From Pyrenopolyporus hunteri (Eukaryota; Ascomycota; Sordariomycetes; Xylariales; Hypoxylaceae): a stretch of DNA of 64,000 nt. The notes under the pieces are model-generated. The model saw nothing but the letters and a program-made list of their open reading frames with translations. It was not told the origin of the DNA and did not search any database. The DNA lies in contig CADCXC010000037.1 of the NCBI GenBank assembly GCA_902806595.1, positions 3,162,001 to 3,226,000 of the forward strand, in the 5' to 3' direction. The translations under genes were made by a program, and so were the position numbers. This document shows, in pieces, positions 13,936 to 27,774 of the stretch; position 1 is the stretch's first letter, and every line of letters begins with the position of its first letter.

Positions 13936-14820
13936 TTAAAAGTTACCCCCGTAAAATAATATAATAACTTTTAATTCTTTTCGAATTTTACGATTATTTT
14001 TATAATTATATATTTTTTAATATAATTATTAATATAATTAATATAATTTTTAATATAATTTTTAACATAACTTTTAATATAATTTTTAAATAATTTTTAA
14101 TATAACTTTTAATATAAATTTTATAATATTTTTTAATTTTTAAAAAAAATTATTCGTATTATTTTTTAAAAAATTGTCGTAAAAAACCACTTTATATTAC
14201 TTTTCGATAAAATTATCGCGAAAAATTACCTTTATTATTTTTCGATAAAACCGTCGCGAAAAATTACTTTATATTATATTTCGAAAAAGCCGTCGTAAAA
14301 AACTACCCGCATAATTATATTTAACTTTAAATATATAATTTAAAAAATTCTTCGAAAAATATTACGAAAAATACGTCGAATTAAAATTAAAATTATATAA
14401 TTAAATTTATATAATTCGATTTATTTAATTCGATTTATTTAATTTGATTTATTTAATTCGATTTTTTTAAATCGAATTATACGTTAAATTAAAATTAAAA
14501 TTATATTTATAATTAATTTAATTTAATTTAATTAATTTAATTAATAAAATCGTTTATTAAATTATAAATAACTTTAAATATAATAATCGTAATATATATA
14601 ATAATTTAATTAAACGATTTAATTAATTAAATAAAAACGTAATATAAATTATTACGCGAAATTTATACGTAATTAATTAACGTAACGTAATATAATATAA
14701 TATATAATTAATATAACGTAAAAAATATAACTCGTAAATTTTTACGTAATTAAAATTTTTTTTCTTCGAATTTTTTTTTTAAGAAAAAAATTCGAAATAA
14801 TACTACGAAAAAACTTTAAA
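13936..14820 (-). mobile_element. HEE copy D, full length, RIP-degraded
   Basis: Starts 'ttaaaagttaccccc' and ends 'ctttaaa' before TA. Its palindrome remnant still reads 'gttacccccgtaaaataat', showing that one strand lost its Gs but kept a run of C. The 12-bp array has about eight units. The TCGCGA array has three to four units (14160-14310), and the AT minisatellite is short. It forms an inverted pair with copy C. Confidence 0.9.
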
Positions 14821-15038
14821 TATACGTTCGAAAAAATAAATTAAAATTAAATTAAAATAAGATTTAAAAAGAAATTAAAAATCGTTAATAAATATTATAA
14901 AATAATAATAAATATAAATAAATAAATAAAATTTTAAAAAATAATTACGAAAATTTCGCGTAATAATATTAAATTTTAAAAATTAATAACTTTTATAAAA
15001 TATATATTTATTTAATATAAAAAATAACTTTTAAAAAA
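14821..15038. other. Spacer, no feature
   Basis: AT-rich DNA between HEE copy D and R2a. Nothing recognised. Confidence 0.5.
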
Positions 15039-15802
15039 AGTATTAATATTTGTATTATTTATTTTTAATATCGGGCTTTTATTCGTATTATTAATATAAA
15101 AAATACATCTTTTACCTTTTATTCGACCCTATTAATAAATTCTTATATAAAAATATAAAAAATTAAATAATTTCTTCGAAAATAAATACGTTTTTTCGAT
15201 TAAATTTATCGTATATATTAAATTAAATATAACTTTTATTAAACATTTTATTATACATTTTATTATATTTTACTTATTTTAAAAATATAAAATATAAAAA
15301 TTACATCGTTAATTTCGCTTTAATTAAACCTTTTTAATAATATAAGTTTTATATCGATATATACTTTATTTTAAAAATTATTTAAATATATATTCAAATT
15401 TATATAGGTGTAAATAATAACCCGAAATAGTTATATAATTTCTTTTTACGGTTGCATACTTTTTTAACACCTTTAAATATATATATAAAATTAACTTTAT
15501 ATTTAAATAACTTTTAAAATAATATATACATCGATATAAAACTTATATCATTAAAAAGGTTTAATTAAAACGAAATTAACGATGTAATTTTTATATTTTA
15601 TATTTTTAAAATAAGTGGGATATAATAAAATATATTAAAAGATATAATGGAAATTAAATCGATTAAAAAAATACATAAAATATACATTATATATTAATAC
15701 GATTATATATAAATTTATATATAAAATTATTAAATATAATATATATTTTAATATATTAATAATATAAATAATAAAAAATAATAATACGAATATTATTACT
15801 TT
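15039..15802 (+). mobile_element. R2 palindromic MITE-like element, copy a
   Basis: About 760 bp with near-complete internal dyad symmetry. The arm at about 15235-15375 (aaaatataaaatataaaaat, tacatcgttaatttcg, ttttatatcgatatat) is the reverse complement of about 15515-15640. The outermost parts (attattaatata) also face each other. The centre (15400-15480) is unpaired and less mutated (tataggtgtaaataataaccc). There is no reading frame. Related copies lie at 20121-20890 and, in opposite orientation, at 39463-40190. Long inverted repeats without a gene are typical of MITE or foldback elements. Confidence 0.8.
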
Positions 15803-15954
15803 TTAAAAATATTAATAAATAACGAAATAAAAAAAATTTTAATTAATAAAAATATTTTTATTAATAATATTAATTTATTTAATATTAAAAATAATCGAAT
15901 AAATTTAATTAATTTGATTTATATATAATAAAAAATTTTATAAAATTTTAAATT
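15803..15954. other. Spacer, no feature
   Basis: AT-rich DNA; the boundary between R2a and the second R1 copy cannot be placed exactly. Confidence 0.4.
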
Positions 15955-17605
15955 AAATAATTATTTTAAAATTTTTAAATAATTTCGTATAATAATTTTT
16001 TTAATTAAAAAAAATAAACGAAAAAAAATCATATCGAAAATTTATCGGTTTATATTTTTATTAAATATAATAAAAAATAATCTAAAAAAATTTTATATAA
16101 AAATTTATAATTATAACGAATAAATATAATTTATTTTTTAAAAAAATTATTATTATTATTATTATTATTATTTTACGCCGTATATTTATATATATATTAT
16201 AAAAATATAAAAGTATATAATTTTATTATTCGGTAATAATTCGAATAAAAACCGTCGATTCGAATAAAATTTATTTCATTATAATTTTTTTTCGATTATA
16301 TTATTTAACGATATAAATTTTTTCTCTAAAATTTTAAAAATTTACCTTTTTAATAAATATAATTAAATTTAATAAAAGAAAATTATTTAATATTTTTTTA
16401 TTTTTTTTATTTTTTTTAAAATTGTTTCAATATCGAAACGTTTTATAATTATTCGTTTTATAAGTTTTTAATTATAATTATCGTTTTTTAAAATAGTTTT
16501 ATTATAATTTTTATATATTTATTTTTTATTTAAAAAGTTATTTTTTATTAATCAAAAGTTTATATTAATTTCGATTATTTAATATTATTTATTTAAATCG
16601 ATAGTTTTTCGTAAATTTTTATAAATAATTTTTTTTATATTTTTTTTCGTATTTATTTAATTATTAAATTATTTATTTTCGTTATATATTATATATTATC
16701 GTTTATTATTTTTTATTATTAAAATATAAGTCGTTATTTTATAAAAAACTTTTTATTATTTTTTAATAATATATATAATATATATTTAATTTATAACGGT
16801 TAAAATGCGATTTATTATTAACGAATTTATAAAATTCGATTATTTTTTCGAACAGGTATCGATAATATTTTATAAACGGTATTATTAACGATATTAATTT
16901 TATTTTTTCGTCAGTATTTTTTTTTCGTTTTTATTATATTTTTATAATATTAATTTATTTTTTTCGTAAATTACTTCGAATATATAAAACGATAATATTA
17001 CTTTTAAAGTTTTATTAAATAAATTACAACGGTTTTTATATTAAAAATTTTCGACATTTACGATAATTTCGATAATTTCGATTTTTTATACTTTATAAAA
17101 GTAAAAATCGAAATATATAAAACCGTACTTTATTTAATATATAAATTTATAATAATTGAAAAATTTTATCGAAATAATTTTTTAATTAAAAAATATATTA
17201 TTATATAAAAATTTGTTTATATATAATAAATTTAACGATTATAATAATATTTTTTAAAACGGCATTTTAAAGATTTATATTCCATTATAAATAATTTTAT
17301 TTTTTTATTTTATAACATTAATATTAATTATTTATAAATTACGAAAAATTATTAATAATTAATTAAAACGTAACAATATTATTTATTATTCGATAACTTC
17401 GATTATCGTAAATAAAATCGAATTAAAATTAAATTTTAAACAAATTTAAAAAAAAGTTATAATACGAAAATTCGAAATAAAAAAAATTCAAATTTTCTTT
17501 AATTATTTTTTTTATTAAACAAGAAACTTTTAATTTATTAAAAACAATTACGACGTTTTCGAAAAAAAAAATAATAAATAAATATTATAATATTATTTAT
17601 AAATT
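15955..17605 (+). repeat. R1 repeat, second direct copy, uninterrupted
   Basis: Aligns with 1-1449 joined to 2645-3130. At 17112-17122 it carries the site that is filled by HEE copy A in the first copy: 'cgaaatatataaaaccgta' is unbroken here. The 3' part (17122-17605) recurs inverted at 19740-20115, so this copy could be the left arm of a DNA transposon whose right arm lies at 19740-20115 plus 20890-21240. Confidence 0.75.
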
Positions 17606-19739
17606 AAATAAATATTTTATCGATTATAATATTAATTTATTTAAAAATGTTTAATTATTCGAATTTATTTTTATAATATTTAATATTAAATATTTTACGA
17701 TTTCGTTTCGTTATTTTTTTTCATATTTTATTTTACTTTTTAAATTTACATTTTTCGTAAATTATTTCTTACGATATTATTTTTAATATTATTTTATATA
17801 TCGAAAATAATATTTTTATAAAAATTATTTAATTATTATTTTTATTTTTTTTAAATTTATTAAGATTTTTTCTTAATTTTTATAAATAATAAAAATTTTA
17901 AATTTTAATTTTATTCGTAAAATAAATTTATTTTTATCGTATTTCGAATAATTTATAACTATATAATATATCGTTTCGCATTTTTAAAAAAATTAAAAAA
18001 TAAAATATATAAATTTATAAAAATAATAATTTATTTAATAATAAATGTAATATTTTTTTTATAAAAATATAAACAATAATATTATTATTATAATTAAATA
18101 TTTTAAAGGTATTTAATAATATAATATTAACGAAAATAATATATATAATAATTATAAAAATTATTTTAAATTAAATTATATATTAACTTAAAAATTATTT
18201 AATAAATAAATAAATTATTTTTATTTTCGACGGTAAAAATTTGTTACGATATTATATTATAAACGAAATGTTATTTTTATTTTATATATTATATTATTAT
18301 GTAAAATTTTAAAAAATAAAAAAATGTTAATAATAAATTTTATAAATGATATAAATTTATTTATTATTAATTACGATTCGAAAAAAAATTATAAAAAACT
18401 CGAAAAAACATATATTAAATATTAAAAATAAATAAAAAAATATAAGATATTTTTTTTATTTAATAAAAGTAAATTTATATATTCTATTTTTGTATATATT
18501 TAAATTACGAAATTTATACGTTTAAAAAATTATATATTTAATTTAATGAAAAATATTAAATTTTTAAAAATATAATTAAATAAAAAACTAAAATAAAAAC
18601 GATATTTAAAAATTATAAAAATTGAAATAAAAAAGGGAAAATATATATTAATTAAATTAACAATTTTTATATAAAATTTTAATATTTTAAAAATAAAAAG
18701 AATCTATATTAAAATTATTAAAAACGTAATAATATTTGAAATAATAATATAATATATATTTTTATAAAGTAATCGAATTAAAAATATAACAATTAAATTA
18801 AATTTAATGTAATCGAAATATTTTTTAAAAAAAAATAAACGAAATATATAAAATAATTTTTATTGTTTAATTCGAAAACGAAATAAAATATTTTTTAATA
18901 AATTTATATTTAAATAAAAAGGTTATAAATTTCGAAATTAAAATATATATAATAAAATTCGATAAAATCATAAAAAATGTAAATATTAAAATTAAATTAT
19001 AATTAATAAATTTTAAATTTAAAAAAAAAACCTTTCGATATAATAAAAAATAAAAAATAAAATCAAAAATAATAATTAAAAAATAAATAATAAAAAATAA
19101 TATTATCGATATTATAATCGGTAAATAAATTAAACGTTTTAAAATTTTATTTATATAAACTATAATCGTAACGAATACATTTTTTAAAAATTTATAAATA
19201 TAATTATAATATTATAATATACGAAAATATAAAATTTTTCATTAATTTAAATATAAATTAAAAAAATAAATTTAAAAATAATTTAAAAATTATTTCGTTA
19301 AAATATAAATATAAAAAATACGAAACGATATATTATATAATTATAAATCACTCGAAATATAATAAAATTAAATGAATTTTATAAACAAAAATAAAATTTA
19401 AAATTATTATTATTTATAAAAATTACGAAAATTTTTTAATAAATTTAAATAAAATGAAAATAATTATTAAATATTTTTTATAAAAAAAATTATTTTCGAT
19501 ATATAAAATAACATTAAATATAACGCTGTAAAAAGCGATTTACGAACGATATAAATTTAAAAAACGTAATAATATATAAAAAAGATAACGAAATAAAATT
19601 TTAAAATATTAAATATTAAATATTATAAAAATAAATTCGAATAATTAAATATTTATAAATTAATTAATATTATAAACGATTAAATATTTATATAATTCGT
19701 AAATAAATTAATATTATAATATTTATACCGTTTTTCGAA
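17606..19739 (+). pseudogene. Degraded internal region of a TIR transposon-like unit
   Basis: This 2.1-kb region is flanked by facing copies of the R1 right part. From about 18200 to 19450 the plus strand reads as a protein-like sequence in one frame with TAA at positions compatible with former Gln and Trp codons. It is rich in Lys, Tyr, Ile and Asn. That fits a RIP-destroyed transposase, but I could not find a DDE signature or other diagnostic motif. The call rests on architecture (long inverted repeats plus an interior coding-like stretch). Confidence 0.4.
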
Positions 19740-20115
19740 AATATCGTAATTATTTTTAATAAATAAAAAAATTTTTATTCGAAAAAAAAAAAAAATTAAA
19801 AAAAATTTAAATTTTTTTATTTCGAATTTTCGAATTAAAACGTTTTTTAATTCGTTTAAAATTTAATTTTAATTCGATTTTATTTACGATAATTAAAATT
19901 ATTAAATAATAAATAATATTTATACGTTTTAATTAATTATTAATAATTTTTTATATTTTATAAATAATTAATATTATCGTTATATAATAAAAAAAATAAA
20001 ATAATTTATAATTAAATATAAATTTTTAAAATATCGTTTTGAAAAATATTATCGTTAATATTAAATTTATTATATATAAATAAATTTTTATATAATAATA
20101 TATTAAAAATAAATT
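19740..20115 (-). repeat. R1 right part, inverted copy
   Basis: Reverse complement of 2740-3010 and 17225-17590. Shared blocks include 'aattttaattcgatttta' and 'tataaataattaatatta'. Together with 17122-17605 it forms an inverted repeat of about 0.4 kb around 17606-19739. Confidence 0.75.
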
Positions 20116-20120
20116 AATAA

Positions 20121-20890
20121 GTATTATTATATATATTATTTATTTTTATTATCGAACTTTTATTTACACTATTAATATAAAAAGTATATCTCCTACCCCT
20201 TACTCGACCCCATTAACGTATTCCCATATAAAAATATAACAAACCAGATAGTCTCTTCGAATACGGGTATACTTTTTCAATTGGATTTATTATACATATT
20301 AAATTCTATATATCCCATTATATATCCCACTATATATCCCATTATATCCCACCCATTTTAAAAATATAAAATATAAAAATTATATCGTTATTTTCGCATT
20401 AATTAAACTTTTTTAATAGTATAAGTTTTATATCGGTATATATTTTATTTTAAAAGTTATTCGAATATATATTTAATTTTATATAAATATTAAAAAAATA
20501 TACGACCGTAAAAATAATTATATAATTACCCTTAAAATTATTATTTATACTTTTAAATTAACTTTATATTCCAATAATTTTTAAAATAAAACATACATCG
20601 ATATAAAATTTATATTATTAAAAAAGTTTAATTAACGTAAAAATAACGATATAATTTTTATATTTTATATCTTTAAAATAAATAAAATATAATAAAATAT
20701 ATAATAAAATATATAATTAAAATTATATATAATTAAATTAATTAAAAAAAACATAAAATATACATTATATATTAATATAATTATACATAAATTTATATAT
20801 AAAGTTATTAAATTTAATAAATATTTTAATATATTAATAATATAAATAAAATCCGATAATAAAATATAATAATATATATAATAATATTTA
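20121..20890 (+). mobile_element. R2 palindromic MITE-like element, copy b, strand-asymmetric mutation
   Basis: Same structure as the copy at 15039-15802, with facing ends (tattattatatatattattta / taataataatatatat type) and internal inverted arms at about 20350-20460 and 20580-20690. It separates the R1 right part (to 20115) from a further inverted R1 piece (from about 20890), so it may have inserted into that arm. Around 20165-20350 it retains many C but very few G on the plus strand (tatctcctaccccttactcg, three 'tatatccca' units), unlike the rest of the window. Confidence 0.8.
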
Positions 20891-21240
20891 AATTAATATT
20901 ATAAAAATACGATAAAAAACATTTATAAAAAAATAAAATTAATATTATCGATAATATCGTTTATAAAATATAATTATTATTCGTTTAAATAAATAATCGA
21001 ATTTTATAAATATATTAATGATATATTATATATATTATCGAAAAACGATAAAAAAACATTTTAAAAAATAATAACATATATTTTAACAATACGAAATTAT
21101 AAATAAAAATACATTATATATTAAATTTTAATAAATATATATCGTAAAAATAATTATATTATAATAAATATAATTTAATTAATTTTTATATAATATAAAT
21201 ATTTAATTATTTAAAAAATATTTAAAATTAAAAAACGTAA
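20891..21240 (-). repeat. R1 left part, inverted fragment
   Basis: Reverse complement of about 16720-16960 and about 1010-1290 ('aattaatattatcgataata', 'tatattatcgaaaaacg'). It probably continues the inverted arm interrupted by R2b. Confidence 0.55.
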
Positions 21241-21464
21241 TAATAAATTTATATTATAAATTTTATTTTTATAAAATATATTTTATTATAAAAATTATAT
21301 AAAATATAAAAATAATGAAATTAATAAATAATTAACGCGATTTATTATTTTACTTCGTAAAAGTCATTTTCGATTAAATTTAACTTTTATTTTTCGATTT
21401 AATTTAAAATATAAAAAATATTTTCCATTAAATCGAATTTTTATTTTACATTTTAATTTAATAT

Positions 21465-21632
21465 AAAATTTTTTCGAAATTTTTTTTTTTTTTAAAAAAA
21501 ATTATATTTCGATATTTTTTTTATATATTTTTTTATTACGACTTTATATAAACTACGGGAAATAAAAAAAATATAAAAAAAACTTCGAAATATAATTTTT
21601 TAAAAAAAATAAAAAAAACTCGAAAAAATTTC
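21465..21632. repeat. Foldback element, copy b
   Basis: Complete hairpin of about 168 bp. The left arm 'aaattttttcgaaattttt ... attatatttcgatatttt' pairs with the right arm 'aaaacttcgaaatataat ... aactcgaaaaaattt'. The central loop is 'attacgactttatataaact'. It precedes R3b by about 50 bases containing 'tcgaaaagtatatataatta', which is conserved in all R3 copies. Confidence 0.8.
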
Positions 21633-21685
21633 GTTCGAAAAGTATATATAATTATCTACTTTTAAAAAAAATAAAAAAAATAATA

Positions 21686-22952
21686 TTTCGTACGAAATAT
21701 TTATATTTATACGTATAAATAAATTTTAAAATATAAAAATTGTATAAATCGTACATATATAAAAATTATATAAATCGTATAATATAAAAATTATATAAAT
21801 TATATAATATAAAAATTATATAAATTACATAATATGAAAATCGAATAAATCGTAAAATATAAAAATTATATAAATTATAAATATAAAAATTATATAAATG
21901 GTATAATATAAAAATTAAATAAATTATAAATTTATAAAAATCGTATAAATTGTAAAATATAAAAATTATATAAATTATAAATATATAAAAATCGAATAAA
22001 TCGTAAAATATAAATCGTAAAATATAAATCGTAAAATATAAATCGTAAAATATAAATCGTAAATATATAAAAATTATATAAATCATATAATATAAAAATC
22101 GAATAAATTATATAATATAAAAATCGAATAAATCATATAATATAAAATAAATCGTAAAATATCGAATAAATTATAAAATATTAAATAAATCGTATAATAT
22201 AAAAATTATATAAATTATAAATATATAAATTATAAATATAAATATAATTTTTAAAAATTTTATTTATATTAAAAAAATTTATTAATTATTATATTATTTT
22301 ATTAATATAACATTAATTAACATATTTTTAAAAAAAATTATTAATTATTATTTAAAATTAAAATTTTAAAATATTTATTAAATTTTAATAAATACACGTT
22401 AAATTATAACGAATATTTATTAAAATTTAACATATATAATATAATAATTATTATTTTAAAATAAAATAGTTAATAAATAATTATAAAAATAATATAACGA
22501 TTAATTAATATTTATAATATAAATAAAACTTTTAAAAATTACATCCGTATATAAAAATCGTATAAATCGTAAAATATCGAATAAATCGTAAATATATAAA
22601 AATTGTATTAAAATCACAATTTAATTAATAATAAAATTAACAATAAAATTAACAATAAAATTAAATTAAAATAACCGTTAAAAATAAAAATAAAATTATA
22701 TAATAACTTTAATTCCTAAATAAATGGGTCCGCAAAAAGATACACTTAATAAAACAGCCGTTACTTTATAAGATTCGTTAAAACGTATTAAGCCGCATAC
22801 AATTAACTTAAATTAAATTTAATTAATTATAACTTACGATAAATTTATTAATTACTTATCAATTACTTTATTAAAATCCGTAATTACTAGCATAATTATA
22901 CATAATAATTTTTCTAAAAAACTTATCATTAAAATACTTCGTACGAAATAAT
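21686..22952 (+). mobile_element. R3 element, copy b (largest)
   Basis: Same plan as R3a: terminal 'ttcgtacgaa' motif, degenerate 'aaaaattatataaatcgta' array (21735-22230), 'ttaattaataataaaatta' block, conserved 3' segment (22690-22940), terminal motif again. A stretch of about 300 bp at 22240-22540 has no counterpart in R3a and is probably a later insertion within the array. The 3' segment keeps much C outside CpG (gggtccgcaaaaagatacac, 22727-22746) but little G, so this copy is less and asymmetrically mutated. Confidence 0.75.
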
Positions 22953-24399
22953 AATTTATTTTCGATATATTTATTAAATAACATAAAAATTATTTTATTA
23001 ATTTAAATATTTTTTTAATATAGCGATAAAATTACGATAAATAATTTAAATAATAAAAATAATAAATTTAATAAATCGATAATATAAAATATTTTAATTC
23101 GTAAAAATAAATTTTTATATTAAAAATTTTTTTATTTATAAAATTAAAATATTTTCGATTATTTTATTTTATATAATTTAATTAATCGTTTTCGTATATA
23201 TATATTATTAAAAAAATCGTTACGAAAATTTAATAAATAATCGATTTTATTTAATTATATTAATATAAAATATTTTTTAAATAAATAAAATTTAATAAAA
23301 TAATAATAAATAAAAAAATAAAATAATATTTTCGATATAAAAAAAATAATTTAATATTATATTATAATTTAATAAAATTTATAAAAAATATTACGATAAA
23401 AACGATAAAAAAATATAAAATAAATTTTTTTATTATTTTACGATTAATAAATTCGACTTTAAAAATATATCGAATATTTTATTATAATTTAAATTTATTA
23501 AAAAAATTTTTATTACAAAAATATATATTAATATTTATATATTTACGACATATACGATTATATTATTATATGATATAATTTAAAAATTAATAAATTTTTA
23601 AATTTACGATTAATAATTTAAATATTATAATTATATCGTTTATTTTTTACGTAATATTAAAAAAATATATTTCGAATTATTTTTTATATTAAAAAATTTA
23701 AATATTATTATTTTTTAATTATTCGATAAATAATAAATTACGAAAATAAATCGTTAATTTCGTTATTATTTTCGAATTTCATAACATTTTATAAAAGTTT
23801 AATTTCGATATTTAATAAAAAATTATTTTAAATATTTAAATTTTATATAAAATTAAAAAGATTTAATTTAATTATTTAAAAATAAATTTATTTTCGATTT
23901 ATTAATTATTTACGAGGTAAATAATTTTATTAATATTATTATAAATATTAAATTAAAATAAAAAAAATATAAATATTTACCATAAAGTTACGATATTTAA
24001 TTAATTAATAATCGAATCGAAATTATAATAATTTTAAAATCGTATTCGTTTCGATAAAATAAAAAATATTAAATAATTATATATTTATTAACATAATTTA
24101 TAAAATATTTATTAATTTCATATATTTCCGATAAAAAATATACTTTTAAATAAATTTAATCGTAATTAAATTTTTTTTATTTAATTTTTCTTTTTTCGAA
24201 AAACGAAATCGATTTCGTCGAATCGTAATAACGTTTTATAATATATTACGATTATATTTAATATGTTATAAAATAAAAAAATAATCGATTTATTAAATAT
24301 TATAATTTCCGACATATTAAATATGATATTACGATAATAAATTAAATTATTAAATAAATTTTTCGTTAATTATTAATAAAATAAATTATTTATTAAATT
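22953..24399. other. RIP-saturated DNA, no assignable feature
   Basis: Continues outward from D2 without a partner in the window. No reading frame or repeat is recognised. Confidence 0.45.
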
Positions 24400-25299
24400 T
24401 TTTTTTTAAATCGTTTTATAAAATTCGAATTAATTTAAAATTTAAATTATTTTAAATAATATTTCGCGATATATTAACGTTATTAAAAATATACATTTAT
24501 ATTAATATCGTCGTTAATATAAATTAAAATTATTTATTTATTATTTCGATACGTTTTTTATATTTTTTATATTAAATTCGATCGATTTATATTAATAAAA
24601 TTTATATTAATATATATTTAAATCTAAACGTTAAAAAACATTTAAAAAATCGATATATATAATTTTATTTCGTAAATTATTACGTAAAAACTTTTATATA
24701 AAAACGTAATATTTTTATTCGAAATTTAAATATTTTCGTAAAATCGTTTTAAAATTAAAATTTAATTTCGAAAAATTTAAATATCGTTATAAATAATAAA
24801 ATCGTAATAATTTTTATAATTATAAATTAAATTAATTTATAAATAACTTTTCGTCGAATATAATAATTAAAATTTTAAAATAAAATTTTATTAAAATATA
24901 AAATTATCATATTATAGTCGTTAATTTTAAATTTAAATTTATAAATTATAAATATAAAAATAATTATTTAATTTTAAATTTATTAAATATCGATATAATA
25001 TAAAGTTAATTAAATAATATCCTAAATCGATATTAACGTTATTATTATACATTTTAATATTATTTAAAATTAAATAAATAAAAAATCGTCGAAACGAAAA
25101 AAAAATAAAAAATTAACGTTTAATTCGAAATATCGTTTTTTTTATTACGAAATAAATTAAATATTTTTCGAATAACGAAAAATATAAATAAAATATAATA
25201 AATATTTAAAATTTAAAAAAATAATATAATTTTTAATTAATATAATTTAATAATATATTTATATTAATTTATTAATATCGATATTTTATTTTATTTTAT

Positions 25300-27000
25300 T
25301 AAATAAATTATTTTCGATTATATTATAAAATATTATAATAAATTTATATTTTTTTCGACGACGTACGAAAAAATTATAAAAACGTTATATTTTTATATTA
25401 TCGATAAAAACTTTATGTTTTTTTTTATATTAAAATTAATAAATAAATTTATTAACGAAAAATATTATTTCGCGTAAAAAATTTATTATTATTTTTAATA
25501 TTTTTATTATAAAAAAATAATTACGTTATAAAAATCGTTAATTATTAATATTCGAATTTTTATTCGCAATTTTTTAATATTAACAACAAAAATAAATTCA
25601 AATTATTTATAACATAATACGAAAAGTATTTTTAAAGATTTTCGACAATAAAAAACATATTATATTTTAAATTTTTAAAAAGTTAAAATTTTAACGTAAA
25701 AAATTTAAATCGTTAAAAAATATAATAAATTTTAATTTTACTTCGCATATTATATTATTTTTCGTAATATAAATTTATTATTTCATATTTATAATTTTTA
25801 AATTTTTATTACGTAAATTTTATATTAAATTATTATAAATAAACAATATTTAATTTAACAAATATTTAATTATTTATCGATATTATATAAATGATTATAA
25901 TTACAAAACCGATTATTATAAAAAAATAAATATAATTAATTTTATTACACATTTAAACGAATTTAAATAAACGAAAAATAATATAAATATTACGATAAAA
26001 AATTAATAAAAAATCGTAAAATTAATTTAAAAATAAAAAATTAAATAAAAAATAACAATTTTATTTAATTAATAAAATATAAATATTAATTATAATTAAT
26101 AAATTTACGTCGAATATTATCGATATAAATTATTTAATATTAATAATTATTAAAAATAATTATAAGAAAATACGTTAAATAATTAAAATATCGAATGTTT
26201 ATTTTTTAAAATACGCGATATTTTAAATCGTAAATAACGACTTATATATAATATCGTTATAAATTATTATTAAAAAATTTACAAAATAAATAAATATTAT
26301 CGTTTTTTATATTTAAATAAACGATAATAACAAAATTAATAAATTTTATATAATAATTTTTTTTTATATTTTCGATTTATTACATTTAATAAAAAATTTT
26401 TTATTTTAAAAATCGTTTTAATTAAAATCGTTAATAATTAAATAAATAATAAAATTTTATATTTATTATTATTTTTTTCGATTAAATAAATTTATAAATT
26501 ATTATTAAATAATTTATTTACGTTAAATTTTATTTAACGTAAATTTTATATTATTTATTATTTTATTATCGATAAAAAATATAATCGAAATAAAAATATT
26601 AAATTAAATCGATAAACAATTACGCGAAATATTTTTCAAACGTCGATACAAATATTTCGAAAGTTTAAATATAATTTTAATCGACAAATTTTTTAATTAT
26701 TTTTCGTATTTAATAAACTTTTATATACAATCGAAATTAAATTTAAAAAAAACGATATTATAAAAAAAACGTATATAATTTTTTTTGATATTTTATCGTT
26801 TTATTTACGATTTAATAATTATTTAACAACAATTAAATTCGTTTTCGTTTAATTTTATTTAAATTATAAAAAATAAAAATAATTATTTTATTTTAAAAAT
26901 TATTAAATTCGAAGTACATAATTAAATTATCGTCGAAATAAATTAATGGTTTTAACGAAATTACACGTATATATTTTATTAAAATATAATTTAATAAATA
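25300..27000 (+). pseudogene. Degenerate coding-like stretch within D2, family unknown
   Basis: On the plus strand, consecutive segments (about 25300-26050 and 26600-27000) translate into protein-like sequence. It mixes aromatic, charged and aliphatic residues, with TAA as nearly the only stop. That is the pattern left when RIP hits Gln and Trp codons. The same region is present, inverted, at about 56000-57800, so coding potential belongs to the D2 unit. I looked for DDE transposase, reverse transcriptase and integrase signatures and found none I would trust. Confidence 0.35.
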
Positions 27001-27774
27001 TAATTAATAATATATATTATATTTTAATAACATTATTATTAAAATTAAAATTATTTATTAAAAAATAATATAATATATATATAATTTCGTTTTATTAATA
27101 ATTTTTTTAAAACGTTTTTTATTTATATTAAATATAAAATTATATTAATATATAATATTTAAAACGATATAAAATTAATAAATAACGTTTAAAATATTAT
27201 ATACGATATATTTTAAATCGAAAATATCGACATTTTTAACGATTTTTTATAAATTATTATAATAATTTAAAATTATTATAATAATTTTTTATTTATTTTT
27301 AAATTAAATAAAAAGCTACGAAATAATCGTAATAAATTTATTATTTTTATCGAATATATACGTTAAAATTTTAATATTAATAACGTTATATATTATAAAA
27401 AATAATTTTAAATTACGTTATATATAATATTTTTTATATTAAATCTATTTCGAAATTATTATATGTAATTATTTTACGTATTTTTAAATTTAAAAATTTA
27501 ATATTTAATATTTTTTTTCGAATGTAATCGCGTTTTTCGTAACTTTTTTTAATAAATAATATAAATGAAAATTATCGATTATAAATATCGAATATTTAAA
27601 CTTTTAATAAAATCGTTATATATTTTTAATCGTAATAATGATAAAAATAATTCGATTTAATTTTTAAATATATTATCGGTAAAATTTAATATAATTAATT
27701 CGAATATATAATTATTATTTTTTCGAAATTAATTTTATTATTTATTTAATATTTTTTTTACGTTATAATATATA

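Noticed and set aside
21766..22086. 106-codon minus-strand open stretch of Ile/Tyr/Phe
   Set aside because: It lies wholly within the R3 AT-rich array; the peptide is a simple translation of the repeat.
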